Source of the DNA: Cunninghamia lanceolata | Taxonomy: Eukaryota; Streptophyta; Pinopsida; Cupressales; Cupressaceae | DNA: 64,000 nucleotides | Assembly (NCBI GenBank): GCA_027924645.1 | Contig: BSBN01000860.1 | Coordinates: forward strand, 8,370,001 to 8,434,000 | Direction of reading: 5' to 3' | Shown: one piece after another, positions 36,271 to 50,538 of the stretch | Layout of the letters: every line of letters starts with the position of its first letter | Position numbering within the stretch: position 1 is the first letter of the stretch | Position numbers and translations under genes: made by a program | The notes under the pieces: model-generated | Told to the model about the DNA's origin: nothing | What the model saw: only the letters and a program-made list of their open reading frames with translations | Databases searched by the model: none

Positions 36271-39200
36271 CTCCCTCTTAGCAAGGAAGCTATTCTGCAT
36301 GACACCCAACATCTCTCTGAAGAAGATAAATTTTGCCTTCCCCAATGCCTTTGTCAGAATGTCTGCTACCTGCTGATCTGTAGGTACAAATTGTAGCTCA
36401 ACAACCCCACGCTGTACACAATCTCTGATGAAGTGATACCTGATGTCTATATGTTTCGACCTATCATGAAACACTAGATTCTTAGTCAACTTGATGCAAC
36501 TCTGATTGTCGCAGTGTATCATCGTAGTCTCAACCTTCTGACCAAACAAAGCTACTAGCAACTTCCGAAGCCATATAGCTTCACATGTTGCCATGCTAGC
36601 TGCTATGTACTCTGACTCTGCAGAACTCAGAGCCACAGACTTCTATTTCCTGCTGAACCAAGATACAACTCCTGATCCCAGACTGAAACAACACCCTGAA
36701 GTGCTCCTCTTGTCTATTGTACTACCTGCCCAATCTGCGTCAGTATAGCCCATCAACCTAATTCCTTCACCTCGAGCATATCTAATTCCATACTCGATTG
36801 TACCTCGCAAATAACGCAGCACATGCTTTGCCGCAGTCCAATGCACTCTCTTTGGCTCAACCATGAACTGACTAAGAGAGTTAACTGCAAAAGCTATATC
36901 TGGCCTGGTATTGATCAAATACATGAGAGAACCAATCAACTACCTATATAAGGTGGGGTCTACATCCTTCTCCCTAGATGTGTCTACCTTCCTCCAATTC
37001 GTGATCATGGGTGTAGACATGGCTTTGCAATCTTCCATCCTGAACCTTTTCAAGATTTCCATGCAATATTTCCCTTGCCCAAGGAAAATCTCTCCATCTT
37101 TCTGCCATACCTCCATGCCTAGAAAGTAGTGCATAAGTCCCAAATCCTTCATCTCGAACTCTGCTACAAGGTCCCTCTTACATTCTTCTATGAGCCCCAG
37201 TGAACCTGTAAGAAACAAGTCATCCACATATAGGACAAGAATGAGAATCTCACCTCCAACTACCAAGTAGTAGAGATTAGCATCTGCCTCACTCTTCACA
37301 AAGCCCATTTCCTGCAAGTATCTATCAATGCGCTCATACCACGCTCTGGGAGCCTGCTTGAGTCCGTACAATGCTCTCTTCAATCTACACACGTGGGTCT
37401 CTTTGCTGTGTGCTACAAAGCCTTCTGGTTGTTCTATGTATACCTCCTCTTTCAACTCACCATTAAGAAATGCTGTCTTGACATCCATTTGATGGATATG
37501 CCATCCCATCTGTGCTGAAATTGAGATTACAGCTCGTATAGAAGTATACCTGGCAACTGGAGCAAATGTCTCCTCGTAGTCTATTCCCTCTTTCTGAGAG
37601 AACCCCTTTGCCACGAACCTTGCCTTATATTTCTCGATGCTACCATCTGCACTGTGCTTGATCTTATAGATCCAGCGTGATCCAACCACTGCCCTATCTG
37701 TTGGTCTAGGCACTACCTCCCACACATCATTCTGCATAATTGAAGTATACTCCTCAACCATTGCTTCTTGCCACACTTGTTGTTGTGCAGCCTCCTGATA
37801 GCTAGAAGGTTCACTATCTACCAACTTACTAACTAATGCAACATAGTCATCATACCTGGCTGGTGGTTTCCGTTGTCTACTACTCCTCCTAGGAGTACCC
37901 ACTAACTCCTGAGTATTCTTCTGTGTCTGTTGAACCTCACAATTTCTGTTGCCAACTGTAGAGGATGAGATATCAACCTCCATATCTTCTTGATGCATCT
38001 CTTCTTGCACCTGTTGCTCCATACTCTGAAAACTCTCTCCTCCTGAGTCTATGCTTGTACTAGTAACTGTACTCGAGCTTTGCTGCCCTTGACTCGATTG
38101 AGTGATCCTTGGAGCTTTTGTTGGCTACTCACTCTGATCATCTACTGGCAAATCTCTAGACCTTCTGAATGCCTTGTCCTCCATGAACTTGACATCACGT
38201 CGAACAATAATCCTCCTGGTCCCCAGAATGAATATCCGATATGCCTTTGAGGTTTCACTGTACCCCACAAAGTACCCTCTCTCCGCAGTCTGATCTAACT
38301 TGGTACGTATATCCTTAGGAATGTGACAATATGCCAAACTCCCAAAGATCCTGAAGTGACTAACATCTGGCTTCTTCCCAGTGAATGCTTCCTCCGGTGT
38401 CATCTTCCCTAGTACCTTATGTGGAACTCTATTCTGTATGTATACTGCTGTACTGCATGCCTCTTCCCACAGATAACAGGGTATATCTTGGTCATGCAAC
38501 ATAGCCCTTGATGCCTCCGTTATAGACCGATTCTTCCTCTCAGCAACTCCATTCTGTTGTGGATTGTAAGGAACAGTCCACTCTCTCTTGATTCCTTCTC
38601 TGGTACAGAACTCCTGGAACTCATTGCTTTTGTACTCGCCTCCATTGTCTGACCGAAGAACCTTTATCTTCCTTCCTGTCGAATTCTCCACAAGAGCTTT
38701 GAACTCTTGGAAGCGACTGAAAACCTCATCCTTGGTCTTCAAGAAGTATATCCATGTCTTCCTGGAGAAATCATCAATAAAAGTAACAAAGTACTCATAC
38801 CCTCTGAGAGACTTCGTCAACATTGGTCCACATACATCTGAATGTACTAGATCAAAAATGCCCTTGGATCTGGTGTCACTCCTTGGAAAAGATGCTTTAG
38901 CAAACTTCCCCAACACGCATCCCTTACATACATCATCGTGCTCTGTGCTCACCTCAGGAACACCTGTCACTGTTTCATGAAGCAATTTAAGGGCTCCATG
39001 ATGGATATGGCCCATCCTTCTATGCCATAGCTCTCCCTGATCTCTAAGATTACTATTGCTCATGAGTGCCTTAGGAATATCAAACTGCAACCTATAAAGT
39101 CGACCGCTCCTAACTGCAATAGCTATGGGTGATTTCCAATCCTTGTGCTTGATCAACACATGTGCCCCTCTAAAGAGTACATTGTACCCTTTGTCTTGAA

Positions 39201-40323
39201 GGACAGATACAGAAATCAAATTCATCCCTAAGCCTGGAACATGCAACACATCATGAAGGGGAATCATCTTACCACTCTCCCTCTGAAACTGAACAGTCCC
39301 TTTCCCAACTGAGTTGAGTTTGGACATGTTCCCCATAGAGATCTGGATTTTGGTGCTCTCCTCCTTATAATTGGAGAAGTATTCTCTAACTCCTGTCATA
39401 TGATATGACACCCCACTATCTATGTACCAAACACTCTGTGAGGTTGAGCTAACCATACATGCTATGAGTGCAAACTCATCTTCCATTCTACTAGAGAGCT
39501 CATCTGCACTTGCTGAAGCCGCAACTTGCTTCTTGCCTTTCTTTTCATTCTTCTTCCTTTCTGGGCAATCGCTGACATAGTGGCCAAACTCGTGACAACC
39601 ATAGCACTTGATCTTTGAAGAATCTTTCTTCTTCTTTTCACCTTGTGAATTTGATCCTTTACTAGACCCCTTCTTTGCTTTCCCTTTACCCACTAGGGCA
39701 ACATTTTCTTGTTCCACCTCACTTTTTTGACTCTTATTGTTGGCTCCATTGACAAGACTTAGTCTAAGCTCCTCCTGAGTGAAGTCACTCCATAGTCGAT
39801 CCCAACTCGGTAAGGTGTCTCGTCCATTGATGACTTGAACAAAGACATCCCACTGCTTAGTAAACCCATTTAGGGCTATTCGTACTAACTCATCATCCTT
39901 TGGTTTGTCTCCAACAGCTGCTAATTCATCCTTGACAAGTCTAAGTCTGGTGAGGTAACTTGTGACATCTTCTCCCTTATTCATCCAGGTATTCCTCAAC
40001 TTTTCTCTGAGAATCAGCTTTCGGTTAGTGGTAGCATTCTGGTACAGATTCATAATGGCATCCCACATCGTCTTCGCTGTATCTAACTCTGCAATATGCG
40101 GAACAATATGATCCTTGACACCGTCAAGAATCAGCCTCCTCGCCTTGGCATCTACCTTCTTATATGCTAAGAGCTGTGTTGCATCTGTAGGTACAGGTAC
40201 AATAGTGGTCACATATTCCTTGATACCATTCTCTTCCAGCAATAAAGAAATTCTGGCTTTCCAGACACCAAAATTCGAGGCTCCATCTAATCTGTCCTGA
40301 TCTCTTAAACCTACTGAGGCCAT
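36265..40323 (-). pseudogene. Copia family C gag-pol polyprotein with three in-frame TAG codons
   Basis: One frame of 1352 codons from ATG at 40323. Gag occupies residues 1-235. The zinc knuckle CYGCHEFGHYVSDC spans 240-253. The aspartic protease reads IDSGVSYHMTG at about 301. The integrase zinc site has H434, H439, C466 and C469, and the integrase triad is D496, D559, E595 with 35-residue spacing. Reverse transcriptase carries YVDD at about 1032-1035. RNase H ends with STSGCCFSLGS and ALSSAESEY. Stops at codons 733 (38125), 1128 (36940) and 1227 (36643) are all TAG; at the last two, relatives have glutamine. There is no frameshift anywhere, so decay is recent and by point change only. As it stands, the protein would end after integrase. 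Its stop lies inside the 3' LTR edge, as its coding end overlaps it by a few bases. Confidence 0.95.
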
Positions 40324-40423
40324 CTCAAAAGAAAATAATAATAATAATTTTGAAGAGGTTAAACTGGGTTTTATAAACCCTCACTTTCTTTCACCTAGGG
40401 TAAATCTCTTCTACCCAAACTTA

Positions 40424-40435
40424 GCTCTGATACCA
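40424..40435 (-). other. Primer-binding site of copia family C
   Basis: Minus strand TGGTATCAGAGC, exact tRNA-iMet complement, directly against the LTR end at 40436 with no spacer. Confidence 0.95.
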
Positions 40436-41119
40436 TGTGAAAAATCTATTACAGTTACTGATTATTAACCTCCTATCTTGTAAGATTATTTGATCAACAA
40501 ATATTGGAAAATAACACAACTGTAACTTCACAAATACAAACACATAAAAAATACCCAACAAGGTGAACACAATATTTTCGGACAATTGTCCCTGGAAAAA
40601 CCCCGTAGGGAAAACCAGTACTACAGATGAGAAATATATTAAACTTCAGCAAATCAAGAGATACAAATACTGCTTGCCTCTTACTGGCAGAGCTCCGACA
40701 ATCTCCTAATCCTCCTGCTGATATTCCTCCACTGCTATCTCCAACGCTATCACTGCGCCCTTGCTAACACTGCAAGACTACTTGCTAACACTGCAAGTTT
40801 CTCTAAAAACTTCATTGTTACAAATGACCCAATGACCTCCTTATATACTACTCTCGTTGAAAATCAATGGCCGAGAGTAATACAAATGAACGGGTAAGAT
40901 TAAGACAACTCAATAACCATTAACAACCTTGGTTATGAGGTGTCACATAAAAGGAGTCAATATTAAATAATAATTGTTTTTATCCTAACAATATTTGTTT
41001 GACAAAAACAACTATTTTCTAAATTCTAGGCCAGAACGAACAGCTGTCCAAACTACCCATAACTAATGCTGCTATATTCGGGTGAGGACAAACAGCTGTC
41101 CAAGCTACTAAAATTAACA
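40436..41119 (-). repeat. 5' LTR of copia family C
   Basis: 684 bp, TGTGAAAAATC...AAATTAACA on the plus strand, with a 21-bp internal duplication absent from the other LTR. Confidence 0.96.
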
Positions 41120-41166
41120 GATGTTGATAAGTAATATTAAGTATGGTATAAAATTATTTTATAAAA

Positions 41167-43589
41167 AAATATGAATATAAGAGTTTGGTTAATAAGACTA
41201 TTTATATATGTGTTCATTGGTCATCTAATAGTATCTCTAGATATTTTTATTAGTTAGCTGATAGGTTTTTTTAAGTGGGCTTGTGTTTCCACAAAGACAT
41301 GGTAAACCTATGTCATCCCATGAAATAGTTTTCAATTCATCAGGAAACAATCTTCAAACCATCGTGAAACAATTTCAAGCTCCCATACACCAAGGGATGG
41401 AAATCTAGGGTCTCAAACCCATAATAAACTTGATGTATCATTAGCAGTCACATCAGCATACAATCTCTATAGTTGGTGTCAATGCAATTTGATACGTCAA
41501 ATAAAGCATGTACTAAACAAAAACAAAGAGTTTTGGGCTTATGTTGTTCAATAGTACTTGTTGCACTGGCTGATTGTTTGTTTCTTGTTCCTTCATTAAA
41601 GATTAGCATGTCACTTTATATCTATTTTAATGCATTGTTCAGTCTACCTATGTGGCCTTCTAATGATGGGAGTTGGTGTTACTAGCAAATCATGCCAAAC
41701 TATTTATTTGTTTTGAATACCTTTAAAAACTCTTTAAAGTTGCACAAATTTCCATATGTGAAAGGTGCAAATTCAATCCAAGGAGCTTGGAAAGCATTGA
41801 GTAGAACTCAGAATGCATGTATACAACTGAAGTTTTATTGCACCTAATAAATTTCTACCACAATACAATCCCATACTTCTATTGTTCAAAATTAAACTTC
41901 CTCAATAGGATGAGCTTTTTAACTCATAAAATGGTTGCATAATTAATTTTAAACAATTTAAAAATAAACTCTACTCACATAGTAACAAAGTTTTATAGCT
42001 TTGTCATCCCATATTTAATTTAAATAAATGAAATAATATAAATTTTAAAATCCACATCTTTACAAGATTTTTTGATGAATAAATGTCAATAACATTTATA
42101 ATTATGAAACAATATTACACATCTTTGGCAAATTCAAATGATAATTTTTTAATAGTTCATGGATTATAATAACATTAGCACCAATTCCATAGATCTCTTG
42201 ATTTCATAATGTTGGTAAACGAGTCTTAGTTGCTAGACAACTTGGAGTGCATTTGATAGAGCCTAGAGTGCATATACATTGTCCCATAAAATATTTCTAA
42301 CAAGGAAATAACACAACTTTAATCTCTTCTAAAATGTTTATGCTAGCAAGAATAAGAATTATAGTCATTCAAGTCTATGATGATTTGAGAATCTGATTTT
42401 ATTTTGAGGATTTGATTTTTTAAGCCACGAACTCTATCAATCCACCAAATGGTTTCAATCACTATTAATTCATCTACAAATAATAAATGTATGCATCAAT
42501 CTTTACTATAATGATGTCCCTAAAACTCTACCACCCTAAATCTTGTCATTGCACCCACAACCCATAGTCTATTTAAATACACTTCAATTCAATTATTTTG
42601 TAGCAGGTATATTATGGTGTAACAAAAGATTTAATATAGTTCAATAGAAGCATTTGAAGAACAAAACATAGTATGTATGATTGTTATATTATCTTGCTAG
42701 ATTATAGGTTTTTCAAGTGGACTTGCAAGTCCACAAAATCATTGACAAGTTCCTATCTCATGCTTATAAGCAAATTCAAATTATCATAAAATAATTTTAA
42801 CGTCACTAGGGTTTGTGGGTTATGTCCACCCAATATTAATTAAGGAATCCACTACCATATCCCCTACCACCTCTCTTATTGTTTTAAATTTCAATAAATA
42901 AACGTTAAATTTAATTATTCTATACTAGAATATTATTATTATCTTTATAATTCTTTTATTCTACTTAAAGAGTGAAGAGTAGTAATGCGAGTGCACTCAT
43001 ATTTCTAAATTCATAAAATTTTTGACAAATAGGCAAAAAAAGCATGGAACCCATGATTTGGTCACACTGCTTTGTGTGCACATGCTTTCACATGTTTTTT
43101 GTGGCATTCTATGACATTCTTTATTTTATATCACTACAATTATGATTGATTTGCATTAGAAATCATTAATTATTCAATAATTACATACTTATTATTTTCT
43201 TAGGAGTTTTAGTTGTCAATTCTATTCACTATTAACACAAACTTGATAATTATTATTACAAATAATCAATACATAGGTATGGTCACTAGCTACTTCATGT
43301 TTATTTGTCATCTAGCCTACCACCATCCATCCACTCATGGGGTGTCACACGATACAAAGATCAATCAAACTTAGTGACCATCATTGCTTTTATGATTTGA
43401 CATGTTTGCATAATTTGGAGCTTAAAGATTAAAATTAAATTTAGACATGGTATAATTTTAGATTAAGAATTTGTAATTGTCTAAAATATTTAATTTGAAG
43501 GGTAAAACTTTTGATTTGTTTGAATTTGCAAATGATATGGGAATGATCTCAAGACCTAAAAAATGAAAGTAAGTAGGGTACCAGTATTA
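41167..43589. other. AT-rich intergenic, no recognisable gene
   Basis: Beyond 41166 the similarity to the 46.6-kb region fades. No gene, RNA or structured repeat is supported. Only short frames occur. Confidence 0.6.
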
Positions 43590-43765
43590 CCTTTGATCTG
43601 CACCCAGTTAAAAGTGTAGACAGTAGTACTCACAGCCTCTCTCCAATAGACATGTGGAACATTTGCCTCCATCATCATGGTTCTAGCAGCCTCTTGAATA
43701 GTCTGGTTCTTCCTTTCCACAACTCCATTATGTTGAGAAGTCCCAGGAGTAGATAAATGTGTTTC
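43590..43765 (-). pseudogene. Copia integrase fragment
   Basis: Minus strand encodes the end of an integrase core: HNGVVERKNQTIQEAARTMM, then MEANVPHVYWREAVSTTVY and VQIKGN. The catalytic glutamate in NGVVERKN is visible. Neither LTRs nor other domains are adjacent, so it is an isolated scrap of a different copia family from those at 16 and 38 kb. Confidence 0.85.
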
Positions 43766-44035
43766 CTATTGTTTCCAACAACCCTCTAAAGATATTTATA
43801 AATAATGTTAGTCCAAATAGCATAATAGATAAAGGCAATTCAATGAATCGGAGAGCAAAAGCATTAAACCAATAGAATCAAATCCATATAATCAAAGATA
43901 AATTCAAGGATGAGGAAGTGATCCAAAAGCACACACTTGACCTGAACTAGAACACAAGTCTTACACAAAATCTAAAGCAATATAGAGAGTCCAAATTCTA
44001 ACCCTCCAAATTCTATAATCTTTATAAATTATTAT

Positions 44036-44603
44036 CCATCCCTGAAGCTACAGCAAAGTTCACTTTATCCACTCTTATTTTCTTTTCTTAATTAGTATTC
44101 AATTCAAAATTGATTTTATGATTACAATCAAAGTCAATATATAATTACAAATGTTGGAGACTTTCCTAAAATAAAATCCATCCCTGGAGTTACAGCAAAG
44201 TTCACTTTATCCACTCTTATTTTCCTTTCTTAATTAGTATTCAATTCAAAATTGATCTTATGATTACAATCAAAGTCAATATATAATTACAAATGTTGGA
44301 GACTTTCCCAAAATAAAATCCATCCCTGAAACTACAGCAAAGTTCACTTTATCCACTCTTATTTTCTTTTCTTAATTAGTATTCAATTAAAAATTGATTT
44401 TATGATTACAATCAAAGTCAATATATGATTAAAAATGTTGGAGACTTTCCCAAAATAAAATCCATCCCCGAAGCTACAGCAAAGTTCACTCTATCCACTC
44501 TTATTTTCTTTTCTTAATTAGTATTCAATTCAAAATTGATTTTATGATTACAATCAAAGTCAATATATGATTACAAATGTCGGAGACTTTCCCAAAATAA
44601 AAA
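44036..44603. repeat. 142-bp tandem repeat, 4 copies
   Basis: CCATCCCTGAAGCTACAGC-like starts occur at 44036, 44178, 44320 and 44462, exactly 142 bp apart. Copies are about 95 percent alike. The sequence differs from the 144-bp array at the window start. The array ends about 280 bp before the 3' end of the EP1-like copy. Confidence 0.95.
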
Positions 44604-44878
44604 GCTTTTTTTAACCAAATTTTATATAATACTATTACAAATGTTATATGATCACGCGCACGTTATTCTTTATATTGAACAAAGCTAAACATCCATTACA
44701 TCAGAGAAAACAGGACTGCGAATCAAAGCAACTGGGGACATCAAATCAGAGCAGTGATCACCAGGCCAAACTGCGAATCTACGACAGCAACGACAGTGAA
44801 GTACGAAACAAGAGTAGTAATAAAAAGGAACATCAGAGCATTGTTCACCAAAATGCTTGGAATGTGAGTTATTTAAAC

Positions 44879-46187
44879 TCATTTTGCGTACTTAATAAAG
44901 GCAAGGTCCGTACTGTTGCCGAGCTTCTGCAGAGTGTCCACACTCTCGGTGAGAAAGCACGTGGACGACTCTTGCCAATAGAAGAAGACCGCGCACTTAC
45001 AATCACTCGGGCACTTTTGCTTGCATCTTCCATTCTTTGTAAAAGTCAAGAGAAGCAGTGGTGGTGGCATTGCAGGCGGGAAGCTTTGGAGGAGAGCATT
45101 GAGTGCTCCACCCACTCAGACCTTCAGGCTGAGGACACGCCACGCAACTGCTGTTTTCACACAGCCCAAGGGACCCACACTTTCTGGGTGGGCCGCACCC
45201 ATATACTCCTTCCTCGCACTTAAACCGCTCATATGTGATATCCCATGTATTCTCTTCCATTTCGGGGGAGTATGTATACAGTCTCAGATTGCCATCCTAC
45301 TCCAGCCTGACGAACGACAATGTGGTATTAAATCTGGGAATAGTGAAGCCGTATAGAGCAGTGGATTCAGATCTGAGCTTGCAAAGCTCGGGCGCTCTCT
45401 GCTGTGCCGGAGCGCTCACATTGCCCAATCGCATTTCCATCATCTGCCGGAATCCATCTGTAGCTTCGGGGTCGCTGAGAAAGGTTATACTCGCTACCGG
45501 CCATTTGCAGGTGTGCGTTGTGGTGAACAAATCCTTTCTTTGACTGTCGTAGAAGCTGAGAGTCCAGTATGGCAGAGGGTTAGGAAAACTGGCGTAGAGT
45601 GCAAAGCCACCGGCTTCCATTTCCAGACTGTAAGGCCCATCTGAACCGTCTTTCTCAGAAGTCCGACTAACCAGCTTCTTCACTCGGCTTATGTCTAACG
45701 ACTGCCCTACCAAGAGACTGTCTGTGGGAGAGTCGAAACTCTGCCACACGGTTCTGTTCTTTTTGTCATAGAGCACCATGTTTCCGTTGGTCCGGAGTTC
45801 TATCCCTACGACGCCCTTGTTGGAAGTGTTGGTAGACCAGACGAGGGTGCCATCGGCGTCGTGGAGTACCAGATCTCCTGTGCGTGTCAAGTTGAGAGTG
45901 GCCTTGTTGGAGACGAGATGGTGCCTGTTTGCAGTCCAGACGAAGCGCATGGTTTCAGCGTAGCTGTAGTAGCCCATGCGGATGGCGAGAGTGAATGCAT
46001 TGGGTGTGGTGTTGAAGAAGGCCAACTGGAAGTTAGCACCAGGGGAAGCCAACGGAGCGGCCCGGTAACTAGCGCCGTATTCTACAGTGTATTCTCCCAG
46101 ATCTCCATCGTTCACATAAGAGAAAGAGAAAGTCTCTGCTCCCACGCATACCACCGCCACTAGAAGAAATATCAGCTTACAATCCAT
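44879..46187 (-). pseudogene. EP1-like: EP1-like secreted bulb-lectin glycoprotein, nearly full length but broken
   Basis: Minus strand from MDCKLIF (46187). Signal peptide of about 20 residues, then the B-lectin domain (about residues 25-150; FVWTANRHH, LVLHDADGTLVWST) and several N-glycosylation sequons (NTT, NLT, NTS, NRT, NVS). A second half carries CGSLGLCENSSCVACPQP and PPKLPAC, then the PAN region CAVFFYWQESSTCFL. Two lesions are seen. A TAG at 45297-45299 follows VRLE, where the 26.8-kb copy has tryptophan, and the frame continues unchanged after it. A deletion of about 65 bases right after SLDFYK (about 45050) removes the GVEHFSNKY segment and shifts the frame; the tail then runs in another frame to TGA at 44879. 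In the family the protein is secreted to the cell wall. No kinase domain follows, so it is not a receptor kinase. Confidence 0.92.
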
Positions 46188-46640
46188 TGAAGATATTAAT
46201 TTGGAGTACAAAGTGCATAGAATGATCTCTGTTTAAAGGAAGCCAGAAGGATTAGTTTAGGTCGGTGATTTAAATTTTTCATGATAGCTATCCGAAATGG
46301 GAATGGATTTCAAACGTGATCAATATAATAATGCGCGAACAGCTGTTTATTAATAAATAAATAACGCTCAAAGCTCTGCAATCGAAATAGAAAACATGAT
46401 CACCAGATCTCTTTCGTTGATATGGTCTTAAATTAATAGTAAACGATAGAAAAGTTGCAGGCTTAATCACAAGACTAAAGCCCGTTTCGAAAGCAAGTGG
46501 CCCTTTGAAGGTTGGTGGCACACATGGTGGAGTACAAGCAAGCAGGCACGTTTAGAATGTTATTGATAAAAGCATTTAAAGGTATTACTGGATGTTGATA
46601 GGTAATATTAAGTATGGTATAAAATTGTTTTGATAAAAAA
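46188..46640 (-). promoter_or_regulatory. Upstream region of the EP1-like copy
   Basis: Homologous to 35209-35607 plus 41120-41166, giving the pre-insertion version of the copia target (GGATGTTGATAGG near 46584). No unambiguous TATA box was chosen. Confidence 0.55.
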
Positions 46641-47706
46641 CTATAAATAGGGGGGAGGGCCTCATAGTGGGTCGGGCTCCTATAGGAGATGATTAAAGTG
46701 GGGCTATTAGTTGTTTTTAATTGGTCTAATTAATATTAAAAATATTTCTAAAGGGAGCATAAATAGGCACCAATCAATGTACACATCATATTTATTTATT
46801 CATTAGTATTTTATTATTCATATTAGGTGGCATACACAAATGATTTACAAGGATTTGCAAAACATAAATGCAATTGACATGATTTGTACACATAAACATG
46901 TGGATCCAACATAAGAAAGAGTGATAATATATAGAGTTTATATTAAAAACCACATAGTACTTTCTTCCAAGAGGACAACCAGTGATCAACCACTACAGAA
47001 CACCTTTTTGGTTTACAAAAAATATTTTTAAATTTTTAACATTAAAAAGTGTCCCATCAAATATTCAGCTATGTCCTAGAATATGACATACTGCTACTCC
47101 CTTCAATAGAATACCTACAAAAATCAACACACTCGAAGGTATAAGGCTCACCAAACAAGCCATCAAAACAAGACGCAGAAATTTATTACTCCGGCCCGAA
47201 CAAGCATTCCACCAAATCAATCAACACTTCCATTTAATGAGACACAATCAAAGTTTTAAGGCTCACCAATCAAGCAGTCAAAAAAACATTACAAAATTTA
47301 AAGACTTCAAACTAAATAAGCATTCGACCAAATCAATCACCTCTCAAATTTAATAGCAAATTCAAATTTATAAACATCCATCAAATCATTCAAATGAATC
47401 AATCCACACAAAATTGTTTGAACCAATCAAATGAGAGTGCACAGATCACCAACATTTCCTTCCTCATATTCCTACATAAACCCCAATTTTCTAGTTCAAT
47501 TTTCCAACATCCCACATAGAAAAGTCCTGAAGGCTTCGAATTGCACATTGTTATCAACATTACTGTAAGTTCATAGTAAATGCCTATCCTTATGAATGTT
47601 AAATGTATGTTGTTTTTGCTTCCCATGTATGTTGTTTTGGTTTAAGGTGTATGCTTTTTTTGTTTAAACTATATGTTGTTTTGGTTTAAAGTGTTTTAGC
47701 TTAAAT
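46641..47706. other. Intergenic, AT-rich, no recognisable gene
   Basis: Only short frames without domains. From about 47630 the sequence becomes a series of GTTGTTTTGGTTTAAA-like words leading into the inverted repeat. Confidence 0.55.
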
Positions 47707-47799
47707 TGTTTAAACTGTATTGTTGTTTAGCTTAAAGTGTGGGAAATAAAAACAATACAATGTAAACACTTTAAGCTAAATAGCAATACAGTTTAAACC
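47707..47799. repeat. Imperfect inverted repeat, about 33-bp arms
   Basis: 47707-47740 (GTTTAAACTGTATTG... GCTTAAAGTGT) is complementary to 47766-47799 with about two mismatches and a loop of about 25 bases. Shorter copies of GTTTAAACTGTATTG recur at about 47890, beside GGGAAATAAAG words. Confidence 0.8.
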
Positions 47800-47964
47800 A
47801 AACAACAATACAATTTAAACACACATATTGTTTAATGCAAGAGTGTGGGAAATAAAGATGGCACTATGTTCACAAAATGTTGTTTTGGTTTAAACTGTAT
47901 TGTTGTTTTAGTTTAAAATGTATGTTGTTTAATATGAGATTGGGAAATAAAGGTGGCGCTATTC

Positions 47965-50069
<2,105 letters not shown>

Positions 50070-50235
50070 TTTTACATAACGTTGTAGTTTGACGGAGCTA
50101 ATTCTTTTCCTCATACATTTCATTATAATTTTTATCCGAGTCTTCATCCATGTTAAACTATTATCTCTTAAAGTCTTTTTCATTACAAATCACTTGACCG
50201 CCTTCATACGATGATAACCCTTACAATAATGCCCT
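50070..50235 (-). repeat. Dispersed repeat, copy 1 (partner at 60628-60790)
   Basis: GACGGAGCTAATTC, GAGTCTTCATCCATGTTA and ACAAATCACTTGACCGCC are shared in order with 60628-60790. On the minus strand a start codon opens MDEDSDKNYNEMYEE before a stop. Likely a fragment of an unidentified transposon. Confidence 0.75.
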
Positions 50236-50538
50236 TTCAAAAGAAACTTTCAATAGGGGAGAGGAGCCAGAACATGCACACCCAATTTTCTATGGTCCAC
50301 ATGGAGTGCCACATGGACCACTAAAAAATTTTTGCAACTTATTTAGATAAATAAAGTAATAACAAAGTATATAATTTTTAAAAAAAAAAATTGGTTGCAT
50401 TTGACATGTGGGATGACGGGATTTGTCAAAATTAAAAAAACCCCATTTTGGCCATGCGACCGAAACGTAAGCAGTCGGAGTTCCAGTTGGTGCATGGCAT
50501 GATGCCCAAAGTGGAAAGCCCTACCATGTTGCCAAAAA
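50236..50538. other. No recognisable gene
   Basis: Contains a near-palindrome of TGGTCCACATGG/CCACATGGACCA type at about 50314-50341. Otherwise featureless. Confidence 0.5.

Larger units (their letters stand above)
35608..41119 (-). mobile_element. Near-intact Ty1/copia retrotransposon (family C), 5.5 kb, TSD GATGT
   Basis: LTRs at 35608-36270 (663 bp) and 40436-41119 (684 bp) are flanked by an exact 5-bp target duplication GATGT (35603-35607 and 41120-41124). The unoccupied site is preserved in the paralogous segment near 46584-46592. By eye the LTRs differ at nine positions (about 1.4 percent). In addition, the right LTR carries a 21-bp tandem duplication around GCTAACACTGCAAG (near 40776-40796) that accounts for the whole length difference. 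Primer site, polypurine tract and one long gag-pol frame are all present. It inserted into the EP1-like upstream duplicate. Confidence 0.97.

Noticed and set aside
38588..38980. 130-codon plus-strand frame
   Set aside because: Antisense shadow of copia integrase.
44879..46187. S-locus or G-type lectin receptor kinase
   Set aside because: No transmembrane segment or kinase domain follows the PAN domain, and the CxACPxP spacing and short length match EP1-like secreted proteins.
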